A stretch of DNA of 64,000 nucleotides from Candidatus Alistipes avicola. GTDB taxonomy: Bacteria > Bacteroidota > Bacteroidia > Bacteroidales > Rikenellaceae. The notes beneath the pieces were generated by a model. That model saw only the letters and a list, made by a program, of their open reading frames with translations, was not told the origin of the DNA and ran no database searches. The DNA lies in contig DWYR01000016.1 of NCBI GenBank assembly GCA_019118565.1, forward strand, positions 1-64,000, written 5' to 3'. The number at the start of each line of letters is the position of its first letter. Within the stretch, counting starts at the first letter, position 1. Below are positions 17,792 to 25,511 of this stretch, in pieces. A program made the position numbers and the translations under genes.

Positions 17792-18868
17792 TTAGACAAA
17801 ACGTCCGTCATCCATCTGTTTCATATCCTCAAGTACCTGCTTGATGTGCTGTTCCCGACTGCGGGGACAGATCATCAGGGCATCCGGTGTATCGACAACG
17901 ATGTAGTCGTGCAGTGAATCGACTACGACCGCCTTCTCTTGCGGAGCCTTGATCATGCATCCGGTCGTTTCGTACGTCTGGATGCGTTCCGGTACGACGT
18001 TGCCATCAGAGTCTTTGGGCGAAAGTTCGTAGAGCGAACCCCATGTACCGACATCATTCCAACCGAAATCTGAACTGCGCACATAGACGTTGTCGGCACG
18101 TTCCAGCACGCCGTAGTCGATCGAGATTGAGGGGCTGACGGCGAAAATCTCTCCGACAGCCTTCCCTTCGCGCGGGGTGCCGAATTCGTCGGCGCGCTCG
18201 GCAAAGAGGCGGTATACCTCCGGGAGGTGGCGTTCGAGGGCTGCAAGAATAGTCCGGTTCGACCAGACGAAGATGCCCGCGTTCCAAAGGTAGTTACCTG
18301 CGGCCAGATAGCTCATGGCTGTTTGCAGGTCGGGTTTTTCGCGGAACGAGGCGACCGGAGCGATCTCCTCCCGGGCATCGGTCTGTATGTAGCCGTAACC
18401 GGTGTCGGGACGTGAGGGGCGGATGCCGATGGTCATCAGGGCATCGCGTTGCTGGACGAACTCCATACAGGATTCGATGTTGCGGCGGAACTCCTCCTCA
18501 TCGAAGATGTAGTGGTCGGACGGAGCCACGACCATTACCGCATCGGGGTGCTGTGCCTTCAGTCGGAAGGCGGCATAGGCGATGCAGGGGGCCGTGTTGC
18601 GGCCGATCGGCTCGCATAGCACCTGTTCGGTGCTGAGTTCGGGCAGCTGTTCGAGGACAAGCTGCCGATAGGCGGCGTTCGTAACCACGAGAAAGTTCTC
18701 GGCCGGGATGATCGGCGCAAAACGTTCGAAGGTGTGGCGGATGAAGGTCTTGCCCGTTCCCATGATGTCGAGGAACTGTTTGGGCAGACTGCGGCGGCTG
18801 GCCGGCCAGAAACGGCTGCCGATGCCTCCGGCCATAATGACGCAAAAACGATTCTTATTTGTATCCAT
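17792..18868 (-). CDS. manC: Mannose-1-phosphate guanylyltransferase
   Basis: A 358-residue nucleotidyltransferase making GDP-mannose from mannose-1-phosphate and GTP. The signature MAGGIGSRFWPASRRSLPKQFLDI is at the N-terminus, followed by VVAPSDHYIFDEEEFR and EKPDLQTA and WNAGIFVW, all typical of GMP enzymes of the short type with no isomerase domain. It is the last gene of the minus-strand comEC-to-manC operon, 30 bp after kdsC. GDP-mannose feeds GDP-fucose and mannose-containing surface glycans. Confidence 0.93.
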   Translation of the reverse strand: MDTNKNRFCVIMAGGIGSRFWPASRRSLPKQFLDIMGTGKTFIRHTFERFAPIIPAENFLVVTNAAYRQLVLEQLPELSTEQVLCEPIGRNTAPCIAYAAFRLKAQHPDAVMVVAPSDHYIFDEEEFRRNIESCMEFVQQRDALMTIGIRPSRPDTGYGYIQTDAREEIAPVASFREKPDLQTAMSYLAAGNYLWNAGIFVWSNRTILAALERHLPEVYRLFAERADEFGTPREGKAVGEIFAVSPSISIDYGVLERADNVYVRSSDFGWNDVGTWGSLYELSPKDSDGNVVPERIQTYETTGCMIKAPQEKAVVVDSLHDYIVVDTPDALMICPRSREQHIKQVLEDMKQMDDGRFV

Positions 18869-18898
18869 ACTGTATCTGTTGCCTTTACATACGTTGAT

Positions 18899-19444
18899 TT
18901 ATCGGGATGCTGCCGCGGAAGAACAGGTTACACCTTTTGAGTTTCGGGCCCAGTCTCCGCGGGCACGCAATACCTGTTCGATGATGTCCCGCACGCATCC
19001 GTATCCTCCGTTGAATTCCGATACGTAGCGCGAGGCTTCGATGACCTCCGACGCAGCATCTGCCGGACATACCGGAATACCCACGGCCCGCATACACTCC
19101 AGATCGGGAATATCGTCTCCCATGTAGATCACGTGTTCGGGGTTCAGGTTGTAACGCTTGAAAAAGTCGTTCATCGCTGCGATCTTATCCATGCAATCCA
19201 GATAGACATCTTCGATTCCCAGCATCTTGAGACGGTGTTTCAGCGTTTCGCCCCGTCCGCCGGTAATGATGCAGATCTTGTATCCCATTCGGATTGCATA
19301 GGCAATTGCATAACCGTCCTTGGCGTGGTATTTCCTGATGAAGTCCCCGTTTGTCAGGGGGATAATCCCCCCGTCGGTCATTACTCCGTCCACATCGAGG
19401 ATGAAAGCCTCGGTTTTTACAATGTCTTCTTTGAAGTTTCCCAT
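18899..19444 (-). CDS. kdsC: 3-deoxy-D-manno-octulosonate 8-phosphate phosphatase
   Basis: A 181-residue HAD phosphatase with motif I AFILDVDGVMTDGGI, motif II CIITGGRG, and YMGDDIPDLECM. KdsC removes phosphate from KDO-8-P in lipopolysaccharide inner-core synthesis. Its N-terminus overlaps the 3' end of the DUF2520 gene by 28 nt. This is probably the housekeeping copy, as opposed to the paralogue at 6010-6492 inside the polysaccharide locus. Bases for that split are genomic context, not biochemistry. The C-terminus has a serine/alanine-rich tail of no clear role. Confidence 0.85.
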   Translation of the reverse strand: MGNFKEDIVKTEAFILDVDGVMTDGGIIPLTNGDFIRKYHAKDGYAIAYAIRMGYKICIITGGRGETLKHRLKMLGIEDVYLDCMDKIAAMNDFFKRYNLNPEHVIYMGDDIPDLECMRAVGIPVCPADAASEVIEASRYVSEFNGGYGCVRDIIEQVLRARGDWARNSKGVTCSSAAASR

Positions 19445-20199
19445 ATGCTTTGACTTAATGATTCGTAGATGGATTTCAAATGTGGTTTGTTCTCTAAAAT
19501 CGTGCCGTGTTTCTGCATGGTCGGTAAATCGTGTCGTACGGCCGGCCCCGTTTGCACCCGTCGTGGATCTTTGGAGTCGATCGCTTTCGAGGCCGTCTCT
19601 TCGATCAATGGGGTCAGTACCTCAAACGGCAGATCGGCTTCGTGCAGGATCTCTCCCCCAAGGGTATAGAGGTGGTTGGTGAAGTTGCAGGCGAATACGG
19701 CGGCCAGATGGAGCCTTGCACGTCGTTCTGAGTCGGCACGGTAGACCGTATGGCTCAGTTGTCGTGCGAATGTTTCGAGTTCTTGGGTGAAAGCCTCCGT
19801 ATTCCCTTCCACAAAGATCGGGATTCGTGAGAAATCGACCCGACGGCCACGGGTAAAGGTTTGGAGCGGGTAGAACACTCCTCGACGTGTCAGCCGGTCG
19901 GGGAGTGCTTCGATGCCGATTCCCCCGGCCGTATGTACGACTGCAGAGTCGGTCGGAATGGGCAATGATGCCGCTACTTGTGCAATGGCCGAGTCGCTTA
20001 CGGCGATCAGGTAGAGGTCGGCTGTCGCTAAAGTGTGGGGGTCTGAACTCCAGGGACAGCGGCATTGTGCTGCAATTTGGGCTCCCCGTTCCGGATTGCG
20101 GGCCATCAACTGCCGCAGTTCGAGTGTCGGGTGTTCACACACCGCCAGGGCCAATGCTTCGGCCAGATTCCCGCTGCCTATGATGACAATACTTCTCAT
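19417..20199 (-). CDS. Rossmann-like and DUF2520 domain-containing protein
   Basis: A 260-residue protein. The N-terminus has a dinucleotide-binding loop (IVIIGSGNLAEALALAV), followed by LIAVSDSAIAQVAASLP, similar to NADP oxidoreductases of the ProC/F420-type fold. The second half (AAVFACNFTNHLYTLGGEIL, then LTPLIEETASKA) matches the helical DUF2520 domain. Often found in Bacteroidota beside kdsC; function is not established. It overlaps both neighbours: its ATG with the YihY stop (ATGA) and its 3' end with kdsC. Confidence 0.85.
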   Translation of the reverse strand: MRSIVIIGSGNLAEALALAVCEHPTLELRQLMARNPERGAQIAAQCRCPWSSDPHTLATADLYLIAVSDSAIAQVAASLPIPTDSAVVHTAGGIGIEALPDRLTRRGVFYPLQTFTRGRRVDFSRIPIFVEGNTEAFTQELETFARQLSHTVYRADSERRARLHLAAVFACNFTNHLYTLGGEILHEADLPFEVLTPLIEETASKAIDSKDPRRVQTGPAVRHDLPTMQKHGTILENKPHLKSIYESLSQSIWETSKKTL

Positions 20200-21590
20200 A
20201 TTTTCCCCGTTGTGTTATCCGTTTCTCCCGCTTGATTCTGACGGTTGAGCGAATCGTCCAGGTCGATGAGCCGGATGCGTTCACCTTCGCTCCGAATGGT
20301 CGAACGCAGCTCTTTAAGGGACTGTTCGATTTGGCGCATCTCGGCCGTGCCGGCCAGGTGCAGATGAGTCGTACCTTTGCGATCTACCGCTCTTAAAATA
20401 TTATAGAAGGTCATTCCGTGAATATCGCGACCGGGAGAGAAAGCCGTTTCGCGATCATCGTCCTGGTTGTTGACTTCGATGAGCATTCCTGCTTCGACCA
20501 GTTGATACAATACATCGTTGACGATACGTGTCGGGAGGGAGAGTCGGCTCCTGATTTCAGAGACGGGAACGGCTCCCTCGCCTTTTCGGAAACAGTGTAC
20601 GATGCAGAGCATAACGGCCAGAATGATTTGCCTACGGGTATCGGTGCTGATTTTGAGCGATTCACGTTCTTCATCGAAGCGGGAGATATTTTGGTAGGCA
20701 AATGAGAGCTCTCCCCCGAAAAGCAGAATTTCCCACGAGATCTGGATCCAGAGCAGGAAGAGCGGAATGGCGGCGAAACTCCCGTAGATCGTGTTGTAGG
20801 AGCTCATCCATTGCTGCAGGTAGACGTATCCCCACTGGAATAACAGAAAGATCGTACCTGCAATGATGCCGGCGCGCCAGGCATTTCTCCACAGCACCTT
20901 GGTGTTGGGAACGACGACATAGATAAGAGTGAACATACCCCAGATAATCAGCAGGGCTGATATTTTAGTCAGGATTAGGCTGAACAGGGCATTTTGCGGG
21001 GCAAACAGTTCCAGAGCGTAGTTCCCCAGGGCGCTGGCAAAGAGCCACAGGATCGGGGCGATGATAACCAGAACGAGGTAGTTGACGTATTGTCGGGCGA
21101 TGTTGCGCGACGAACGGACCTCCCAAATGTTGTTGAAAGCCCGTTCGACCGATCCGAAGACCCGGATGACCGCCCAGAAGAGCGTAACGATACCGAATGC
21201 GGCGAGTACACCGCCCCGTGTGGTTGCCAGAGCCCGCTCGGCGAACTGGACGATGTAGTCGACTACTCCTTCGTTTTGCGGCAGGATCGCGTGGAGATCT
21301 TGAATCAGCCCCTCCATCAGCCCGAATCCCTTGACAACGGCAAAAATCAACGCCAGGATCGGAACGATCGAGATGATCGTATAAAAGGTGAGTGCGGCGC
21401 TGCGTACGATGGTGTCATGCTCGATTAACCCTCTGGCCGTGTAGAAGAGCAGTTTGTACTGCTTGACGGCCCAACGGATACGGGGCGAACGGTACGAATT
21501 TACGTTTCTCCGAAAGATCGTATCCGTGAAGTAGATGAACAGGTTTTTGATTTTCATCGGTGTGCGCGACATTTGACCAAAGGTACTCAT
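20196..21590 (-). CDS. YihY/BrkB-family inner membrane protein
   Basis: About 464 residues. Residues from about 40 to 310 form a six-helix YihY domain: RSAALTFYTIISIVPILALIFAV, then FGSVERAFNNIWEV, NTKVLWRNAWRAGIIAGTIF and AAIPLFLLWIQISWEILLFGGELSFAYQ. The last 150 residues are cytoplasmic and winged-helix-like (SEIRSRLSLPTRIVNDVLYQLVEAGML). The ATG at 21590 overlaps the methyltransferase stop (ATGA), so the track's start at 21608 is too early. The family's role is uncertain; older annotation as RNase BN is wrong. Confidence 0.88.
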   Translation of the reverse strand: MSTFGQMSRTPMKIKNLFIYFTDTIFRRNVNSYRSPRIRWAVKQYKLLFYTARGLIEHDTIVRSAALTFYTIISIVPILALIFAVVKGFGLMEGLIQDLHAILPQNEGVVDYIVQFAERALATTRGGVLAAFGIVTLFWAVIRVFGSVERAFNNIWEVRSSRNIARQYVNYLVLVIIAPILWLFASALGNYALELFAPQNALFSLILTKISALLIIWGMFTLIYVVVPNTKVLWRNAWRAGIIAGTIFLLFQWGYVYLQQWMSSYNTIYGSFAAIPLFLLWIQISWEILLFGGELSFAYQNISRFDEERESLKISTDTRRQIILAVMLCIVHCFRKGEGAVPVSEIRSRLSLPTRIVNDVLYQLVEAGMLIEVNNQDDDRETAFSPGRDIHGMTFYNILRAVDRKGTTHLHLAGTAEMRQIEQSLKELRSTIRSEGERIRLIDLDDSLNRQNQAGETDNTTGKI

Positions 21591-22735
21591 TTTAGGCGGA
21601 TTGTCCAATAATCCTGTCCGATTTTCGTGAAGGCAATATATCCCTCGTTGCCGGGGTGAATGCCCAGTCGGGAGGCAATTTCGGCGGTGTTTAACGGGAA
21701 ATCCTGTTTGAGCAGGGTTATCTTTCGGCCTTTCAGGTCGTGTCGCAGTTTTTTGGGATTGTACGGTTCGATACGATCGATCTCCATCCAGCGGCCCATC
21801 GGGGCTTCGCTCTTCTCACGGGCGAAGCCATAGCCGTTCACACTCCACAGGTCTGCTCTACCCTCCAGATAGTGTGGCGTCAGGCGTGCCTTTTGCAGCG
21901 AAACATCCGGCAGAAAGAGCCAATGATAGGCCCCCGGATCAAACGCAGGAGTTTGTATTTTGCCGATCTGCTCCGGGCGTGCGGAGAATTCGCCGCGTCC
22001 GATGGCGACGGCCGTTAAGAGGGGGCCGCCGTTGTCGGCATAGATCATTACCTCCTTGCATTCGTCGTGGAGGGAGACCACCTCGACGCGGGCCTTCTCG
22101 AAAAGGCGGAAGGCCTCCTGTACGTCGAACAGCGGAGAGTTTTTCAGGCAGAGCCGATCCGTTCGGCGGAAGATCTCGCTGCGCAGGGCGAGGATGTCGG
22201 GGGAACAATCTTCCAGGCGAACCAGTTTACGGCCTTCGGTACTCCGGCGGTCCGGATCGGCGTAGATCCAGTCGAACCGCTCCTGCACCAGGGGTAGGAA
22301 GTGTTCGGCTGAATCGTGGATGACCTGAATATTCGTAACACCGAGACGCCGGAAGTTCTCGGCGGCGATGGCAGCCAGCACTTCGTTGCGTTCGAGCGTG
22401 ATGACCCGCTCGAAATGTTGTGCCAGGTAGAGGGCATCGACCCCAAGGCCGCAGGTGAGGTCGAGTACGGACTCTCCCCGGCAGCTCTTCCGCGCGGCAC
22501 ACGCCTCGCTCGAGGCCTGTTCGAAAGCCAGAGGAGGAAGAATACAGCGCGCTTCGTAATAGCGGGGCAGTTTGGTGCGTGCCCGCTGAAGGTATTTTAC
22601 CTGTGTAGCAACTAAGGCTGCGTGTTCGATCCGCTTGTCCAGGGCAATCCGGGTCGGATCGCGCTCGATCTGTTGGTCGATCGTTTGGCGCAGCCGATCG
22701 CTGCAGAGCAGTTCGTATTGTTCGAGTGTGATCAT
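21587..22735 (-). CDS. SAM-dependent methyltransferase with THUMP-like and PG_1098-type domains
   Basis: A 382-residue protein. The central Rossmann-type domain has ESVLDLTCGLGVDALYLAQHFERVITLERNE (SAM motif I and the acidic strand 2) and IYADPDRRS (catalytic-loop-like DPxRR). The C-terminal region resembles the THUMP-like and ferredoxin-like domains seen in the Porphyromonas PG_1098 group. It probably methylates RNA or a nucleotide-containing substrate; no substrate is known to me. Stop and start overlaps on both sides (ATGA with comEC and with YihY) place it in a coupled operon. Confidence 0.82.
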   Translation of the reverse strand: MITLEQYELLCSDRLRQTIDQQIERDPTRIALDKRIEHAALVATQVKYLQRARTKLPRYYEARCILPPLAFEQASSEACAARKSCRGESVLDLTCGLGVDALYLAQHFERVITLERNEVLAAIAAENFRRLGVTNIQVIHDSAEHFLPLVQERFDWIYADPDRRSTEGRKLVRLEDCSPDILALRSEIFRRTDRLCLKNSPLFDVQEAFRLFEKARVEVVSLHDECKEVMIYADNGGPLLTAVAIGRGEFSARPEQIGKIQTPAFDPGAYHWLFLPDVSLQKARLTPHYLEGRADLWSVNGYGFAREKSEAPMGRWMEIDRIEPYNPKKLRHDLKGRKITLLKQDFPLNTAEIASRLGIHPGNEGYIAFTKIGQDYWTIRLK

Positions 22736-24252
22736 TCTGATGGCAAATGTACCGATTTTTCCCGTTCAATACTCCAGAGAAACAATGTCGCCAATATGAA
22801 AAGGGCATAGGCAAAACCGCATTGCAGGCCGGAGAGACGAAGTTCGATGGTTGCGTGTGGAAGGTTGGCTCCGTATTCGATCAGCAGATTTTGTAGACGG
22901 GCTAACCATCCGATAACGGGTGAAAAAACGGGTTGAAGAAAAGATAGGGGCAGGAGCATCCAGATAGTGCAGGCTCCGACCAGCAGGTTGGCGATGAGAA
23001 CGACGATTGGATTGAGCAAAAGACCGATGATTGAGACCTGTCCGAAAGTATAGGAGATAAGCGGGGCCGTAACGACAGCGGCTGTAATACCGATCGAAAG
23101 GGTGGCACTCAGGGCGTTTAAGACTCTTACCCGACTTCTCAGCAATCGGGTAAGCGGAATGCCCCAGGCAATGATTCCGCCGACGGCCAGAAAGGAGAGT
23201 TGAAAACTGATGTCGAACAGGTAATCAGTACGGAATAGCAGCATGACGAAGGCCGTACCACAGAGTGTGTTCATGCTGATGTATTCCGAGGAGGTGGCGA
23301 GGGCGAATTGCAGGATTGAGAACATCAGGGTTGCGCGTATGACACTTGGAGGGAATCCGGTTGTTGCGGCGTAGAGCCAGATGAGCAGAATGACGAGGAT
23401 GTTGCGTGCGATGTGTCCCCGTCGTAGCAACGGCATCCACCACAACACAAGGTTCGTAAGCATGAAGACGATCCCGACGTGCAGACCCGATACGGCAAGC
23501 AGGTGCGACGTTCCGCTGCGGGAGTAGGAGTCCCGCAGCGTTGCCGAGATCGTGCGTCGGTCGCCGGCTGTCATGGCATTGACGATGGCCTGTTCGTCGG
23601 GAGACAGTTGCAGACGGTTGAGGCGCATGACGGCTCCTTCATGAAGCCCTGTAGAGAGTCGTCGCAGGGAGATCCCATGACGGGTGGTATCAAGGTTTAG
23701 TACCTGGTATTTGTTCAGATAGAGTGTCCCGACATATCCACGTCTTGTCATGAGCCGTCCATATCCGCCGCTTCGTTCCGTAAAAGGGTATATTACTCCG
23801 CAAATGATCGCATTGTCTCCCGGAGAGAGGGCGATCGTAGAATCGCATCGGATGAGCAGATTCCCTCCGGAGGGGAGCCACTTGTTGCTATCGGCAAGAC
23901 GTTCTGCCCGGATGTGTGCTCCGACCGAACTGCGACGGCCTTGCTCCGAGAGAGTCTCCCGGATAGTAACTTCGTATTCACCCCAAATATCGGTCTGCGT
24001 CTGCGGCTCGTCTCCCCAAATGGTAACAGTCATCCCGAAGAGCAGCGTCGCTGCCAGCGTGGCATATCCGGCTGTACGTTCCTCGGTAAGCAGTGCGGCG
24101 ATCCCGCAAAGAAGGAATCCACCTCCCGTAAACCACAGCGGTAATACGTAGTGGTCAGCCAGCAGAATTCCTGCAATCAGGGCCGGTAAGGCTCTGACCA
24201 TCGGCATTCGCATCAGACGTTCCCGCAGAATTGTCGGGTTGATTCGTAACAT
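22732..24252 (-). CDS. comEC: ComEC/Rec2-family DNA uptake channel protein
   Basis: About 506 residues. The N-terminal part has two to three membrane helices and an OB-like DUF4131 region; the Competence domain follows with SYSRSGTSHLLAVSGLHVGIVFML, its diagnostic motif, then many membrane helices. The C-terminal metallo-beta-lactamase domain found in longer ComEC proteins is absent, as in many Bacteroidota homologues. The track's start (24552) runs into the next gene; the ATG at 24252 (MLRINPTILRE) is the sensible start. First gene of the operon down to manC. It would carry single-stranded DNA through the inner membrane if competence genes are present elsewhere. Confidence 0.88.
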   Translation of the reverse strand: MLRINPTILRERLMRMPMVRALPALIAGILLADHYVLPLWFTGGGFLLCGIAALLTEERTAGYATLAATLLFGMTVTIWGDEPQTQTDIWGEYEVTIRETLSEQGRRSSVGAHIRAERLADSNKWLPSGGNLLIRCDSTIALSPGDNAIICGVIYPFTERSGGYGRLMTRRGYVGTLYLNKYQVLNLDTTRHGISLRRLSTGLHEGAVMRLNRLQLSPDEQAIVNAMTAGDRRTISATLRDSYSRSGTSHLLAVSGLHVGIVFMLTNLVLWWMPLLRRGHIARNILVILLIWLYAATTGFPPSVIRATLMFSILQFALATSSEYISMNTLCGTAFVMLLFRTDYLFDISFQLSFLAVGGIIAWGIPLTRLLRSRVRVLNALSATLSIGITAAVVTAPLISYTFGQVSIIGLLLNPIVVLIANLLVGACTIWMLLPLSFLQPVFSPVIGWLARLQNLLIEYGANLPHATIELRLSGLQCGFAYALFILATLFLWSIEREKSVHLPSE

Positions 24253-24328
24253 GGGGTTGTGTCGCGTGTGAGGTTTCTTCCTGATAAAGGTAGCGGATTT
24301 TCCTATACAATGAGCTTCAATAAATAAA

Positions 24329-24360
24329 AACAGTCTTCTGTCCGGTTGCAGAAGACTGTT
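24329..24360 (-). terminator. Intrinsic terminator of the lipoprotein-nuclease operon
   Basis: A 12-bp perfect stem, AACAGTCTTCTG and CAGAAGACTGTT, with an eight-base loop, followed on the minus strand by TTTATTTATTG. It separates the nuclease gene from comEC, so the two are likely separate transcripts. Confidence 0.75.
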
Positions 24361-24386
24361 GAAACGGGATTGCTTCCCCTTTGTCG

Positions 24387-25457
24387 TCAGAAGGAGGAGA
24401 AGACACTCCAACTGGAGTTTTGCTCTGCGGAGGCTTGAATTTCCTCCGGCAGGTTCGCAAAGAAATTGTAACCGGTCAACTGTTCGATCTCGGCGACCGA
24501 TTTGGTGTAGCTTTGGTAGCTGGTCCCCGAATACTCCTTGTGGGGCAACCAAACACCGACAGTCGAAGCCGATGTGATCTCTCCGGTACTTGCATCACGC
24601 TTGACCTTGAGCAGCACTTTGTAGTAGTAATTGGGTACAGGACACTGCTTGCTGTCGTTTTTCGGTTGGATGTACGTAACCGATTCGTTGCCGGCAACGG
24701 TTTGCAGGATTGCTCCCGTTACGACATAGACCGTATCGGTCGAACTGGTCAGCGATCGGACAGCCCCCTCGAGCGAATTCCAGATACCTCCATTGAATCC
24801 GTTTTGCAACTGAGGGGTTGAGTTGGTCGCATAAAAAGTTTGCGTACAAGCCGTTCCGTATGGATCTCGGTTGCGATCGGCATTCGAGATCTGGTGCCCG
24901 CGTGAGTAGTAGTTGCTGCCGACGCTCACACCGTATGAGCCGTTCCAGATATTGATCTGGTCCGAGGTCGATATGCCGGGCGTAGCCTGCCACGGATCGT
25001 TCGGACGTCCCGATCCCAGATCGCCTGCCGTGAGCGGATAGGCAACCCAGTAGGCCGTGTAGGTCGACGTATCGTAGTACATCGTATAGTTTCGTGCCGA
25101 CTTCTCGTCGTAGAAACTGCGGGTCAGCATGTTGCTCCCTTCGCCTTCGATCTTGGCCGGCAGTTCGAACCAGGCCGTGTGATCGGTCAGCGGGTTGGGG
25201 TTGAGCGTTGTAAAAGTAGTTTCGGCGCTTTGCGGCGAGGTGCCATTGGTCGCCGTAACTATACCATAGAGCGTGTAGGTCGTATTGCCTTGCAGTGAAG
25301 AGAGGGTTGCCGTTGCCCGATTCCCCGTTACAGTGGCAACGACACTTTTCGTGTCGCTGCCATTGTCGGAGAAATAGACGAACTGCACCCCGGCTACGTA
25401 GGCCTCATTGGTCAAGTTGCACGTAACCTCTGCACTGGAGGCGGTGATGTTGCTCAC
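24387..25457 (-). CDS. DNA/RNA non-specific endonuclease domain, cut off from the upstream lipoprotein by an in-frame TGA
   Basis: An Fn3-like domain (about residues 1-90) is followed by an endonuclease_NS domain with SRGHQISNADRN near 185 (the family DRGH motif, here SRGH, catalytic His kept) and ATNSTPQLQNGFNGGIWNSLE with the metal-binding Asn. The GTG at 25457 is only the first possible start. The frame stays open upstream for 18 more codons, reading a linker GGGGVPTPDPTPGIETPS, until a TGA at 25512-25514 that is the stop of the lipoprotein gene in the same frame. On its own the ORF has no signal peptide and no clear ribosome binding site. It is best read as the C-terminal part of one surface protein. 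Confidence 0.75.
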   Translation of the reverse strand: MSNITASSAEVTCNLTNEAYVAGVQFVYFSDNGSDTKSVVATVTGNRATATLSSLQGNTTYTLYGIVTATNGTSPQSAETTFTTLNPNPLTDHTAWFELPAKIEGEGSNMLTRSFYDEKSARNYTMYYDTSTYTAYWVAYPLTAGDLGSGRPNDPWQATPGISTSDQINIWNGSYGVSVGSNYYSRGHQISNADRNRDPYGTACTQTFYATNSTPQLQNGFNGGIWNSLEGAVRSLTSSTDTVYVVTGAILQTVAGNESVTYIQPKNDSKQCPVPNYYYKVLLKVKRDASTGEITSASTVGVWLPHKEYSGTSYQSYTKSVAEIEQLTGYNFFANLPEEIQASAEQNSSWSVFSSF

Positions 25458-25511
25458 GCTTGGCGTTTCGATTCCCGGGGTAGGGTCTGGGGTCGGAACT
25501 CCGCCCCCTCC

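Noticed and set aside
24252-24552. 100-residue N-terminal extension of ComEC
   Set aside because: The extension overlaps the terminator and the 3' end of the nuclease gene and reads as noise; the ATG at 24252 gives a proper ComEC start.
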